Shown here piece by piece: positions 33,431-42,461 of a stretch of 64,000 nucleotides of DNA. A program made the translations under genes and the position numbers. The stretch is from Gammaproteobacteria bacterium. Its GTDB lineage: Bacteria; Pseudomonadota; Gammaproteobacteria; Pseudomonadales; Azotimanducaceae. Every line of letters starts with the position of its first letter. The stretch's first letter is position 1. The notes under the pieces were generated by a model. That model was not told where the DNA came from. It did no database searches and saw only the letters and a list, made by a program, of their open reading frames with translations. The stretch spans positions 36,870-100,869 of the forward strand of contig JAPOVK010000038.1 in NCBI GenBank assembly GCA_026708185.1, read 5' to 3'.

Positions 33431-33781
33431 GTCCGAGCCCTCCTGCACCGCACGCATGCCGCTTCGGGACCAGCTTGCGCAAGTATACCGAGCCGCCAAT
33501 CCGCATCTTCGCCGTGCATCGAGTCTGGCCTGCGCCTGGTCGGGAACGGCGACCTCGCCGGCCTCACCCGAGGAAACGGAACACGAGCTTGGCGTCGGTC
33601 CAGGCGTCCGTGCATTGGGGGCAGGAGGTGGCACTGGCCCAGTTCACAGACGTAAGCGATAGTCCTCGTAGTGCCATAGTTCTAATCCATTTACGTTGGC
33701 CAAGCGATGTCTCGCTTCAGCACCCAGAACAACGCTTAGCAGTCCCGACTGCGAGCCCTGGTTTTGAGCATTGCACCTTGC
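33431..33781. other. Gap between TPR gene and MFS gene
   Basis: About 350 bp with no coding signal. The part 33650-33700 is AT-richer than its surroundings. It should contain the TPR gene promoter and the 3' untranslated end of the MFS gene. No clear terminator hairpin or repeat was identified. Confidence 0.45.
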
Positions 33782-34972
33782 TCAACCCCGCCGCCCTGCA
33801 TGCGTCTCCGGCGCGATCATGGCGAACAGCATAGCGGTCACGACCAGTGCGGCGGCGGCGATCCACATCGGCGCGGCGAGACCCTGCAAATCCCCGAGCA
33901 CGCCGAGCAGGATGGGTCCCAGCACGTATCCCATGTCGCTCAGCATCCGGTAGCCGCCCATGGCTGCCGCGTTCATTCCACTCGGGGCGGAGTCGGCGGC
34001 GTAGGCCGCGGGCGCAGCGCCGGACGCCGCGCTGGCACCGCCCCATAGTCCGGTCGCGAACAAGAACCAGAAGTAGCTGGGTGCGATGCTGAACGCGAGC
34101 ATGGAGAAGCCCGTGAGCACGGTGGCGGGGACGATCACGGCCTTGCGGCCGTAGTGGTCCACCAGCGCTCCGGCCGGATAGGTCACAAGCAGTCCGATGA
34201 TGCTGCCGAGCGCGAAGCCGAAACCGATTTCGGTCGCCGTCAACGCCAGGCGATCGCGTGCCAGCACGGGCACGACGCTGAACAGTGCTCCGGTGCGCGC
34301 CGCGGCGTTGACGAGCCCGATCAGGCAGACCAGGAGGAAGCCGACGTTGCCCGCGAGGAGGAGCAACTGTTCGCGCAACGACGGGGCTCGAAGCGTCGAG
34401 GTGCCTAGGCGGTCCATCCCACGGGTCTCGGATACGCCGAACCAACCGACCAGGGCCGCGGCAACGCTGGCCACGCCGTACACGAGGAACGGTGTCTCGA
34501 GGCTGAAGCGCTCGGCAAGATAGCCGCCCGGAAACGGCCCGATCCCCACGGCGAACAGGAATACGCCTTGGTAGATCGCCATGGATCGGCCCCGCGTCGC
34601 GGTGCTGGTGATGTCGGCCAGCACGATCATGCCAGCGGTCAGCACGATGCCTGCGCCCGCGCCCGCCAGGAATCGCGCGAGGACCAGTTCCTCGTACGAG
34701 CCGGCCGCGGCGCACCACAGGTTCCCGAGCGCGGACACGAGGCCCCCGGTCAACAGGGCGGCGCGACGTCCTAGCCGATTCGCGAACCAACCGGTCGGCA
34801 AACTCAGGAAGACGCGCGACAGCCCGTACACCGCCACCGTCGCGCCGATCGCCGCCTGTGACACGCCGAACGACTGCGCATACAGAGGCAGCACGGGAAT
34901 GACGGCCCCGAACCCGAGTTGATTCACGGCGATCAAGACGCACATCCACGCAAGAATCCGGCGCTCGCTCAT
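33782..34972 (-). CDS. MFS transporter
   Basis: A 396-aa inner-membrane major-facilitator protein with ~12 hydrophobic segments. The TM2-TM3 loop carries the MFS motif A variant GWFANRLGRRAALLTGG near residue 62, and a second copy GALVDHYGRKAVIV occurs near residue 265 in the C-terminal half. ARFLAGAGAGIVLTAGM in TM4 resembles the drug-efflux subgroup. The ATG at 34972 begins MSERRILAWM. The substrate is unknown. It is divergent from the methyltransferase gene, whose start is ~120 bp away. Its 3' tip is duplicated near 31.98 kb. Confidence 0.9.
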   Translation of the reverse strand: MSERRILAWMCVLIAVNQLGFGAVIPVLPLYAQSFGVSQAAIGATVAVYGLSRVFLSLPTGWFANRLGRRAALLTGGLVSALGNLWCAAAGSYEELVLARFLAGAGAGIVLTAGMIVLADITSTATRGRSMAIYQGVFLFAVGIGPFPGGYLAERFSLETPFLVYGVASVAAALVGWFGVSETRGMDRLGTSTLRAPSLREQLLLLAGNVGFLLVCLIGLVNAAARTGALFSVVPVLARDRLALTATEIGFGFALGSIIGLLVTYPAGALVDHYGRKAVIVPATVLTGFSMLAFSIAPSYFWFLFATGLWGGASAASGAAPAAYAADSAPSGMNAAAMGGYRMLSDMGYVLGPILLGVLGDLQGLAAPMWIAAAALVVTAMLFAMIAPETHAGRRG

Positions 34973-35090
34973 GGGATTGCGGATTCCAGGTGGCTCGCGG
35001 ACAGTCGCGTCGATCCTACACGGCGACCCTCCGGATTGCCCACGCCTCCACGGCGGGCTGCTACGATTCGGCGAAAGGTCCGGACAATCC

Positions 35091-35888
35091 ATGAACGAGA
35101 ACACCTTCTACACCGACCACTGGCAGGACATCGAGGATGAGCGCGTGGCGCGCTACGAACGCATGTTCCAATGGCGCGACGGCCACGCCCAAATGCTCGA
35201 GCCGCTCGACCTGCGTCCCGGTTCCCGCGTCCTCGACTACGGTTGCGGCCCTGGGGCGGTGGCCCTCGGCATGGCCGACATGGTGGGTCCCGGTGGGCGC
35301 GCCTACGGCGTGGACCTCAATGCGCGTTTCGTCGCCGATGCCACGCGACGCGCCGAGGGTGCGCAGAACGTGTCATACCACCTTCTCGAGGGTGGTCCAG
35401 AGAACGGCCGCATCCCGTTGCCGTGCGGTGCCGTCGATCGGCTGCTGTGCAAGAACGTTCTCGAGTACGTGCCGGACGTGCAGGCCACCCTGGCCGAGTT
35501 CCGCCGCGTCCTCGAGCCTGGCGGCCGGCTGCTTCTCATCGACAGCGACTGGGGGTTCGTCGTCGTCGAGCCTTGGGGCCGCGCGACCACCGAGCGGTTC
35601 TTCAAGGCCGCATCGCCGGCGTTCAAGACCCCCGAGATCGGTCGGATCCTGCGCACGGAACTGGTGGACGCCGGGTTCCACGACGTCGGGGTCCGCATAC
35701 AGGCCGGTGCCGACACGACCGGCGGCAGCTTGGCCGTGTTGCACAATATGGCGAGCTACGCGGGCACGTTCGACATGATGCCGGCGGCGGAGATCGCCAA
35801 GTTGCTCGCCGAAGCCGAGGCGGCGGTGGAAGCCGACCGCTACCTGTTCAGCCTCCCACAGTTCGTCGTAACCGGTCGGCGGCCTTGA
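35091..35888 (+). CDS. SAM-dependent methyltransferase (class I)
   Basis: A 265-aa cytoplasmic methyltransferase. SAM-binding motif I is VLDYGCGPGAVALGMA near residue 47, the acidic residue at the end of strand 2 is in AYGVDLNARFV, and the post-II/III segment is DRLLCKNVLEYVPDVQATLAEFRRVLEPGGRLLLID. This order is that of the Methyltransf_11/25 and UbiE-like group. The ATG at 35091 begins MNENTFYTDHW. The acceptor is unknown. The next gene starts 14 bp after its stop, suggesting an operon. Confidence 0.9.
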   Translation: MNENTFYTDHWQDIEDERVARYERMFQWRDGHAQMLEPLDLRPGSRVLDYGCGPGAVALGMADMVGPGGRAYGVDLNARFVADATRRAEGAQNVSYHLLEGGPENGRIPLPCGAVDRLLCKNVLEYVPDVQATLAEFRRVLEPGGRLLLIDSDWGFVVVEPWGRATTERFFKAASPAFKTPEIGRILRTELVDAGFHDVGVRIQAGADTTGGSLAVLHNMASYAGTFDMMPAAEIAKLLAEAEAAVEADRYLFSLPQFVVTGRRP

Positions 35889-35902
35889 CGAGGGAGGGCA
35901 AC

Positions 35903-36328
35903 GTGAACGACACGACCAAGGTCGAGTTTTGCAGCAAGCCGTGGATCGCTGCGGCCCGTGCGTACCTGCTCGGGGAATCCCGCGATGCCGACCTGACCGG
36001 CGTCGACGTCACGTTCAACGAAGTCTTTACCGATCCTCCTGCGCACCTCGATCCGGATGGCGTAGGCCGGATCGGCTGGTACCTACGTGTGACCGACGGA
36101 CAAGTGGAAGTGGGCGAAGGCATACTGCCCCACGCCGACCTGCGCCTGACAGTGGATTATGCGACCGTCCTGCCGGCCGCGCGATGGCTGTCGTCGGATC
36201 CGCCGCTCCCCGAGGCGACCCAGGTTGCCCTTGGCAAGGCAATCCAACGGGAAGGCGATGCCGAAGCGATGGCGGCGGTTCCGTGGATGGCCGGTTTACA
36301 CGACGCCATGGCCGTACGAACCCGATGA
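35903..36328 (+). CDS. Small hypothetical protein, possibly SCP2-like
   Basis: A 141-aa protein starting at GTG with AGGGAGG in front. The middle section (GRIGWYLRVTDGQVEVGEG...HADLRLTVDYATVLPAARWL) resembles the SCP2 sterol-carrier pattern, in which a W-x-dG-x2-v strand pair is followed by a D-a-d strand and helix. The similarity is weak. There is no signal peptide or Cys-rich motif apart from FCSKPW at the start. It is coupled to the upstream methyltransferase. Confidence 0.65.
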   Translation: MNDTTKVEFCSKPWIAAARAYLLGESRDADLTGVDVTFNEVFTDPPAHLDPDGVGRIGWYLRVTDGQVEVGEGILPHADLRLTVDYATVLPAARWLSSDPPLPEATQVALGKAIQREGDAEAMAAVPWMAGLHDAMAVRTR

Positions 36329-36421
36329 CGGTCGCGGTGGCCGTCGCCGCGAGGAGTGGAATCGAAGGCACTCCGGGTTTTCTTCGCAGGGCGAACCCCG
36401 ACACCGCGTCGGAAGGCCGCG

Positions 36422-36790
36422 ATGCATGTGATCCGTAGCGAACGGTTGCCGCTGGTGGTGCTGGAACCGCCCGACTATGCGCTGCTGCAAACCTACTACC
36501 TCGAAAACAAGGACCATCTCGCACCTTGGGAGCCCGCGCGCGACGAGGCCTACTACGCGGCGGCGAGCATGCGCGACCTCGTCGCCCAGCGCCATCGGCA
36601 TTACGAGCAGCAGACGGCCCTGCATCTTTGTGCCATCGACGATGGCCGAATGGTGGCTGAATGCAACTTCACGAACATCGTGCGGGGGCCGTTACAAGCG
36701 TGCAACTTGGGGTTCTCGGTGGCTAAGGCAAGAGAGGGTCGCGGGATCATGACGGCGCTGGTCAATCCCAGCGATCGGCCTAGCCGCTAA
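36422..36790 (+). pseudogene. RimJ/RimL-type GNAT acetyltransferase, C-terminally truncated
   Basis: The 122-aa product begins like ribosomal-protein N-acetyltransferases of the RimJ group: RSERLPLVVLEPPDYALLQTYY, then NKDHLAPWEP and CNLGFSVAKAREGRGIMTAL, where RxGxG is the acetyl-CoA pyrophosphate loop. RimJ proteins are ~180-195 aa. Here the frame runs into VNPSDRPSR and stops just after the loop, so the last ~60 residues of the fold are missing. The stop overlaps the 3' end of the convergent UxuA-like gene, where the deletion junction must lie. Confidence 0.7.
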
Positions 36791-37721
36791 CTGCCGCCTG
36801 GATCAGCGCCCGGATGTACCCGAACGTGTAGGCCTCTTCGACCCGGCCGTCGCCGGGCACATGGTCTGGCACCACGATGCCGTCGAAACCCACTTCGGCG
36901 AGCGCGCGCATGACCGCCACGAGGTCGACGTAGCCGTTGTCCGGAAACGTCTCGTGGAAGTCCGGCAGCGGGGCCGAGGTGTTGCGGAAGTGGACCTGGT
37001 GGATGTGCCCGCTCGCCCCGAACTCGCGGATGGCCGCAACGATGTCCTCGCCGCGGCCGTTGGCGCCTGACATCTCCGACCACGTTCCCACGCAGAACAG
37101 GATGCCGGCATGGGTGTCGCCGCCGGCGATGTCGATGGCCTCGCGGAATGCATCCGTGCTGCGGAAGATCCGCGCCACGCCCTGGTGGTTCACCGGCGGG
37201 TCGTTCGGGTGCAGTTGCAGGTGCACGCCCGCCTCCTGCGCGACCGGCAGGACGCGGTCCATGAAATAGCGGTAGTTCGCCCACATCGCGTCGTCGTCGT
37301 AGGTGCTGGCAAACGCGTCCGGAAGCGCTTGCGCATCGGCGTTTCGAAACAGCCGTGTCGTGGCGCCGCGCGACACGGTGGTGCCGGTCTGGTAGGCGCC
37401 GCCGGTGTGCCAGGCGTAGGTCGTGTAGCGGATGCCGAGTCGACCGAGGTCGCGGATGAACGCGCATAGGCGGTCGATGACAAGGTCGCGTTCCGGCAGT
37501 CCGAGCGTGAAAGCCGCTGCGGAGTAGAGGTCGTCCAGCATGACCTCGTGCAACTCGAAGCCCGCGCCTTTCACCCGGTCGCGGATGTCACGCAGGTTTT
37601 CGAACGTCGCATCGTGGCTCTCGAGGCGAACCTCCATGGTCTCGACGCCCATGGTGCGCAGGTAGCGGAACCGCGCGTCGGAGAAGTCGGCCGGCCGCTG
37701 GTGGCTGATGCCGAGCTTCAT
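36780..37721 (-). CDS. UxuA-like mannonate dehydratase / xylose-isomerase-type TIM barrel
   Basis: A 313-aa TIM-barrel protein. Metal- and substrate-site segments match the mannonate dehydratase pattern: HLQLHPNDPPVNHQGVARIFRS near residue 180, LFCVGTWSEMSG near 218, HIHQVHFRN near 248 and VPDHVPGD near 287. At 313 aa it is shorter than enterobacterial UxuA (~390 aa). Sugar-acid dehydration is plausible, but an isomerase/epimerase role is possible. Its start overlaps the PhyH-HEAT stop by 4 bp; it is the last gene of a three-gene leftward operon. Confidence 0.8.
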   Translation of the reverse strand: MKLGISHQRPADFSDARFRYLRTMGVETMEVRLESHDATFENLRDIRDRVKGAGFELHEVMLDDLYSAAAFTLGLPERDLVIDRLCAFIRDLGRLGIRYTTYAWHTGGAYQTGTTVSRGATTRLFRNADAQALPDAFASTYDDDAMWANYRYFMDRVLPVAQEAGVHLQLHPNDPPVNHQGVARIFRSTDAFREAIDIAGGDTHAGILFCVGTWSEMSGANGRGEDIVAAIREFGASGHIHQVHFRNTSAPLPDFHETFPDNGYVDLVAVMRALAEVGFDGIVVPDHVPGDGRVEEAYTFGYIRALIQAAVSG

Positions 37722-39334
37722 CCTGCGCTGGCTTTCGCGACCACGCGTCTTGGCGCCCGCGCTCCGGGTGGCGTGTCGCCGGATTTCGGGGTGTGGTCCC
37801 AACGCGCAGTCATCAGGTAGCGCAACGCGGCGTGCGTTGCGGCGGGCGCGTTCAACCGCTGCAGCGCCTCGATGGACCAGCCGCGGACATGGTGGTGCCA
37901 GAAGTACAGGTTGTCCGTCAGCAGGGGCACCAGCACCTCGTCGTCGCGAAGATCGGGGCCGAGCCGGGCTATGGCCATGGCACCGTTGCGGCGGACCAGG
38001 GCATCCTCGTCCGTCAGTGGAGCCGCTAGCAGTCGCGCGTCGACCGGCTGCCCTTGCGCCACCGTGCCGACGGCTTCGACGGCATACCGGCGCACGTTCG
38101 GATCGTCGTCGCGCATCGCATCCATGATCTGCGGCAACGCATCGGCCGCCGGCGCGCCGATGTCGCCGAGCACGTCCAGCACGCGCACCTTGAGCGCGGG
38201 GTCAGCGTCGCAGAGGGCATCGACCAGCGGCGCCAGGGCAGCGTCGTTGGCGGCCACCAACCCGTACGCCGCAATCGTCCTCGAGCCGACGTCGTCGCCT
38301 AGGAATGAGTCCATGAGCGGGTCAAGCCCCGCGCCGTTGCTCGCGGCGGACATGCCGAGCGAATAGGCCGCGCCCAAGGCCTCGTGGTCGTCGGCGCTCG
38401 TGAGGCGGCGCTCGGCGCTTCGTACCACCGGCGCGCTCGGACCTACCCCCCGATGCCAATCCCAAAGCGACCGCCACACCGGTGCCATCGGATCGCCGTC
38501 GGCCGGCCACGGAGAGCCGTTGTGGCACCAGGACGCGCGCGAGGGGTCGCGGTCGCGGGTGAACAGGAACTTCACCATGTGCCGCGACTCGTCTGTCACG
38601 TTGGCGCTGTGCCGCCCGTGGACCATGTCGAAGTGGACGATGTTGACCGTCCCGGCGTCGCCGAGCAGCGGAATCTTGGCGGCCTCCCACGGTTGGTCGA
38701 GGGCTGCCATGGCCGCGAATTGATCCGGATTGTCGGCCCGGAATTGCTCGAGTTGCCGACGGTGCCAGGCCCGCGCCTGCTCGCTGCCGAGCACGTCCGC
38801 GCCGAACTTCGTAACGGCTTGTTGGCGCAGCGCCTTGTTGACCTCGTTCATGCGCGCCCGTGCCGCTTCCAGCGCTCGCCTGGGCACGTAGTGACTGCGC
38901 GGCACGATGCCCGTCGGACCCTTCTCGAGCGGCGTGTCCTGCGGGTAGTAGAACAGCATCGCGAACCGCGTTCGGTGCATGCGCCGCAGGCCGTCCACCG
39001 CATAGTGCGAATGGTTGTCGCCGTCCTTGTGCAGCGGTTGCGCGGCGTTCAAGAAGTCGAAGTGGTCGTGACGGTGGAAGTGCAGGTAGTAGCCGGGCCC
39101 GAGGATCGACTCCAAGGCACCGCGGACGACCGGCTCGTCGAGCATCTGCGACAGTTCTGGCACGCACGGCAGCAGGTTGTTGTGACCGCGGGGACCGCCC
39201 TCTTCGAGGTCGTCGAGAGCGGCCCACATCCGGTCGTGGTAGTCGTGCGGGAGCGTCGAGGACAGCGTGATGTAGCCCTCGCGGATGAAGCCCTGCATGG
39301 CTTCATCACTGAGGAGCTCGGGGCGCTCAGCCAT
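37718..39334 (-). CDS. Phytanoyl-CoA dioxygenase family protein fused to HEAT repeats
   Basis: A 538-aa two-part protein. The N-terminal ~300 aa are a PhyH-type Fe(II)/2-oxoglutarate dioxygenase. An early FIREGYITL, the proximal HKDGDNHSHY (HxD near residue 101) and the distal HFDMVHGRHSANVTDESRHMVKF (near 235-257) give the 2-His-1-Asp site. The C-terminal ~200 aa form HEAT/PBS-lyase-like repeats (VVAANDAALAPLVDALCD, VLDVLGDIGAPAADALPQI, VEAVGTVAQGQPV). It lies between the ThDP enzyme and the UxuA-like gene with overlapping ends on both sides. Substrate unknown. Confidence 0.88.
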   Translation of the reverse strand: MAERPELLSDEAMQGFIREGYITLSSTLPHDYHDRMWAALDDLEEGGPRGHNNLLPCVPELSQMLDEPVVRGALESILGPGYYLHFHRHDHFDFLNAAQPLHKDGDNHSHYAVDGLRRMHRTRFAMLFYYPQDTPLEKGPTGIVPRSHYVPRRALEAARARMNEVNKALRQQAVTKFGADVLGSEQARAWHRRQLEQFRADNPDQFAAMAALDQPWEAAKIPLLGDAGTVNIVHFDMVHGRHSANVTDESRHMVKFLFTRDRDPSRASWCHNGSPWPADGDPMAPVWRSLWDWHRGVGPSAPVVRSAERRLTSADDHEALGAAYSLGMSAASNGAGLDPLMDSFLGDDVGSRTIAAYGLVAANDAALAPLVDALCDADPALKVRVLDVLGDIGAPAADALPQIMDAMRDDDPNVRRYAVEAVGTVAQGQPVDARLLAAPLTDEDALVRRNGAMAIARLGPDLRDDEVLVPLLTDNLYFWHHHVRGWSIEALQRLNAPAATHAALRYLMTARWDHTPKSGDTPPGARAPRRVVAKASAG

Positions 39335-40961
39335 TGGAGATCGTGATCTCCTTGTCGGTGATGAACTCGAGCAGCGCCGGCGTGCCGTCCTTGGTCGCTG
39401 CTATGCCGCGCTCGATGGCGCTCGCGATGTCCCCGGGCTCGGTGATCCGCTCGCCGTAGCCGCCGAAGGCCTTCGCCATGTCCGCGTAGTGCCCGGAGAT
39501 GTCCGTGGATCCGTACTTCTCCTGGGCCACCCGCATGATCGGAATCTCGATGGCCATGGAGAAGTTGTTCATCAGGATGGACAGGATCGGTATCCGTTCA
39601 CGCACCGCGGTCTCGAAGTCCATGCCGGTGAATCCGATCGCGGCGTCGCCCCAGACGTTGATGCAGGTCTTGTCGGGATGTGCCACCTTGGCGCCCATCG
39701 CCAACCCCAAGCCGTAGCCGAGCTGCGTCGTCTTGCCCCAGCCGATGTAGGACAGCGGGGTGGTCGACGTCCAGAACGGCGAGAGTTGGTCGCGCGGGCT
39801 GCCGGCATCGTGGGTGATCACCGTGTTGTCGATGTCCACCGTCCGGTTCAGTTCGTTGAGCACCCGGTAGGGGTTGATCGGAGCCGAGTTGTTGCCGCGC
39901 TTGGCGTCCCACTCGGCAAGCCACTCCGCCTTCTGCTTGGCGATGCGTTTCTGCACGGCGCCTTGACGCGCCTCCGCCTGGGCGTGGTCGCGGTCGGCCA
40001 TGGATGCGCTGAGTGCCGCCAACGACAGCTTGGCGTCCCCGATCACCGCGTATTGGGCGACCACGTCCTTGTTCAGATCCATCGGATCGAGGGTTGCGTG
40101 GATGATGGTCTTGCCGCGCGGCATGGGTACGCCGAAGCCGGTCAGCGCGAAGCTGCAGCCAACGCCGAGGATCACGTCCGCCTCGTCGAGGAAGGTCTTC
40201 ACGGTGCGCGGATTCGCGCGGCCACCGGAACCGAGCGACAGCGGGTGGGTCTCGTTGAACGCGCTCTTGCCCTCGAGGCTCGTGGTGACCGGGATGTTCC
40301 ACTCCTCGGCGAGCGCCTTCAGTTCGTCCCAGGCTCTAGCGTAGTGGACCCCTTGACCGGCGTAGATCACGGGCCGCTCGGCGCCCGCAAGGACCGCGGC
40401 GGCCCGGTCCACGTCGTCGGGATCCGGCCCCACGCGCGTCGCGTAGCTCGGCGTATGTTCCCAGCCCTCGGGAACGTCTTCGCCGAAGACGTCCACCGGG
40501 ACTTCGATCAGCACCGGTCCGGGCCGTCCGTTGCGCAATTGGAAGAACGCCCGACGCATCACTTCGGGGATCGCGCGGCCCATGGTCAGCGGCTCTGCCC
40601 ACTTGGTCACGTGGCGCATGTTCAGCGTGGAGTTGAAGTTCGGGTAGTAGTGCGCGAGCCGGCGGGGGTAGCCGGCGGGCAGCACCAGGATCGGCGCGGA
40701 CTCCGAATAGGCCTGCGCGACGCCGCCAAAGGCGTTCTCGGAACCGGGGCCGTGCTGCATCGTGAAGACGCCGATCTTTTCGCCGGACGACAGGCGCGAG
40801 TAGGCGTCGGCCATGTGCAGGCCGATGCGCTCCTGGCGCACGACGATGGTGCGGATGTCGGCCTCGGCGGCGGCCTCGATGATCGGGTTGACGGGGTAGG
40901 TGAAGATCGTGTCGATCCCTTCCTGTTTCATCGCATGGGCGATGCCGGCGGCGACTTTCAC
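39327..40961 (-). CDS. Thiamine-diphosphate-dependent enzyme, acetolactate synthase/decarboxylase superfamily
   Basis: A 544-aa ThDP enzyme. The N-terminal Pyr domain has the activating Glu in VVRQERIGLHMADAYSR (~residue 44). The middle domain has VIYAGQGVHYA. The C-terminal PP domain has the ThDP motif WGDAAIGFTGMDFETAVRE...ILMNN (near 420-450). The substrate could be a 2-oxo acid. The GTG at 40961 has AAGGAGAG nine bases upstream. Its 3' end overlaps the PhyH gene by 8 bp, so it heads the leftward operon; it is divergent from the epimerase gene. Confidence 0.9.
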   Translation of the reverse strand: MKVAAGIAHAMKQEGIDTIFTYPVNPIIEAAAEADIRTIVVRQERIGLHMADAYSRLSSGEKIGVFTMQHGPGSENAFGGVAQAYSESAPILVLPAGYPRRLAHYYPNFNSTLNMRHVTKWAEPLTMGRAIPEVMRRAFFQLRNGRPGPVLIEVPVDVFGEDVPEGWEHTPSYATRVGPDPDDVDRAAAVLAGAERPVIYAGQGVHYARAWDELKALAEEWNIPVTTSLEGKSAFNETHPLSLGSGGRANPRTVKTFLDEADVILGVGCSFALTGFGVPMPRGKTIIHATLDPMDLNKDVVAQYAVIGDAKLSLAALSASMADRDHAQAEARQGAVQKRIAKQKAEWLAEWDAKRGNNSAPINPYRVLNELNRTVDIDNTVITHDAGSPRDQLSPFWTSTTPLSYIGWGKTTQLGYGLGLAMGAKVAHPDKTCINVWGDAAIGFTGMDFETAVRERIPILSILMNNFSMAIEIPIMRVAQEKYGSTDISGHYADMAKAFGGYGERITEPGDIASAIERGIAATKDGTPALLEFITDKEITISNG

Positions 40962-41097
40962 GGCTTAAGCTCTCCTTGTGGTGGGCGCGGGGGTAAACGC
41001 GACACTCTGCGCGAAAACGCCTGTTGGCGCAAATAGGTCGGCGGCCATACACTTGCCGGCTTTGCGCCATGCGCGCACCCCAAGGAGCCTATCGACG

Positions 41098-42177
41098 ATG
41101 CCTTCCGTCACCGCAGCCGACGGGCCCGTCGCCGTCACCGGCGCGTCCGGTTACATCGGCGCGCACACCGTCATCGCGCTGATGAAGCGCGGCTACCACG
41201 TACGTGCCTGCGTCACCGACACCACGAACACCGACAAGACCGAGTTCCTGCTTGCGCATGCCGACGAGCAGCCCGGCACGGTCTCCCTGCACGAGGCGAA
41301 CCTCCTCGAAGATGGCAGCTACGACGCGGTCTTCAAGGACTGCTGCGCCGTGTTGCACGTCGGCACGCCGATGGGCTACGGCGGCGCCAACAACCCGCAG
41401 CAGGTCTACGACGGCGCCATCAACGGCGTGCACAACATCGTCGCCTCGGTCAGGAACTCGGGAACGGTCAAGCGCCTGGTGTACACCAGCTCCTTCGCCG
41501 CCATCGGCCACCCGTCGCCGCCGGGGCATCGCTACACGGAAGCCGATTGGGCGTCCGACAACCGGGACAACGATGAGAACTGGAATACCGAGAACCTCGT
41601 GGAGAAGGGCGAGGTCGGCTACTCCATGGCGAAGGTGGAGTGCGAGCACCTGGTCAACCGCCTGGCCGCCGAGGACGGTCGCTTCGACGCGATCTCCGTG
41701 TGTCCTTGCGTGGTCCTGGGTCCGTTGCTGAGCCCAGTGCATGAACTGCGTGGCTCGTGGCAGTTCTTCCTCGGCCGCATGCTGGCCGGGCACCCGTGCC
41801 AGCGCGGATGGCAGGCGCTGTGGAACATCGTCGACGTCCGCGACTGCGGCGAGTCGCAAGCCCTCATGATCGAGAGCGACGTCTGCGAGAACGGCTCACG
41901 CTTCATGCTCTGCGCCACCGACGAATCGGGTGAAATCACCGCGATGCAACTGCACGAGCATCTTAAGGCGCTCTTTCCGCACATCGACGTGGGCGGGGTG
42001 ACGCCGGAATACGAGGCCATGGTGGAAAAATACGGTGCCCCGTACGACGCACCGCGGGCCCACTGCGACAAGGCGCGCGAGGAACTGGGTCTCGAAACGC
42101 ACGCCATCGAGGACACGCTGCGGACCACAGGCGAGACCATGATCGAACTCGGGTTGGTCGAGCCTAAGCTGAGATGA
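41098..42177 (+). CDS. NAD-dependent epimerase/dehydratase or dihydroflavonol-reductase-like protein
   Basis: A 359-aa extended SDR. The Rossmann motif VTGASGYIGAHTVIALMKRGYHVRA is at residues ~13-37. VKRLVYTSSFAAIG holds the catalytic Thr/Ser near 125, and EVGYSMAKVECE gives YxxxK near 180. The conserved RACVTDT and NIVDVRDCG patterns are those of dihydroflavonol-4-reductase/cinnamoyl-CoA-reductase-like enzymes, with an insertion rich in Asn/Asp (DNRDNDENWNTEN) before the active site. AAGGAG lies 10 bases before the ATG. The stop overlaps the ferredoxin start (ATGA), so the two are coupled. Confidence 0.88.
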   Translation: MPSVTAADGPVAVTGASGYIGAHTVIALMKRGYHVRACVTDTTNTDKTEFLLAHADEQPGTVSLHEANLLEDGSYDAVFKDCCAVLHVGTPMGYGGANNPQQVYDGAINGVHNIVASVRNSGTVKRLVYTSSFAAIGHPSPPGHRYTEADWASDNRDNDENWNTENLVEKGEVGYSMAKVECEHLVNRLAAEDGRFDAISVCPCVVLGPLLSPVHELRGSWQFFLGRMLAGHPCQRGWQALWNIVDVRDCGESQALMIESDVCENGSRFMLCATDESGEITAMQLHEHLKALFPHIDVGGVTPEYEAMVEKYGAPYDAPRAHCDKAREELGLETHAIEDTLRTTGETMIELGLVEPKLR

Positions 42178-42461
42178 GCGACACCGCGCCGCCGGCGGAC
42201 GGCTTCACGGTCAAGCTCGCGCGTTCTGGCAAAGAGGTCTTCGTGCCCACCGGCGGCTCGATCCTCTTCGCACTCCTCGACGAGGATTTGCAGATCCCCT
42301 TCGCGTGTGGTGTCGGCATCTGCGGCGCGTGCTGGCAGCGGGTCGTCTCGGGCAAGCCCGACCACCGCGACTTTGTCTTGAGCGACGAAGAGCGCGAGAA
42401 GGGCGCGGTGATGATCTGCTGCGCGGGATCCTTGACGCCGGAGTTGGAGCTGGACCTGTAA
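42174..42461 (+). CDS. 2Fe-2S plant-type ferredoxin
   Basis: A 95-aa beta-grasp ferredoxin. Cys ligands are in IPFACGVGICGACWQRV (residues ~44-52) and the fourth in MICCAGSLTPELELDL near the C-terminus, matching CxxxxCxxC...C. It is preceded by the usual GGSILFALLDEDLQ strand/helix. Translationally coupled to the epimerase, it probably donates electrons to an oxygenase; the nearest candidate is the PhyH protein, although PhyH enzymes normally need no ferredoxin, so another oxygenase is more likely. Confidence 0.93.
   Translation: MSDTAPPADGFTVKLARSGKEVFVPTGGSILFALLDEDLQIPFACGVGICGACWQRVVSGKPDHRDFVLSDEEREKGAVMICCAGSLTPELELDL

Noticed and set aside
31589..36800. Genomic island integrated at tRNA-Leu
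   Set aside because: Synteny stops at the tRNA, but no integrase and no duplicated tRNA 3' end (attachment site) were seen, so an integrative island cannot be supported.
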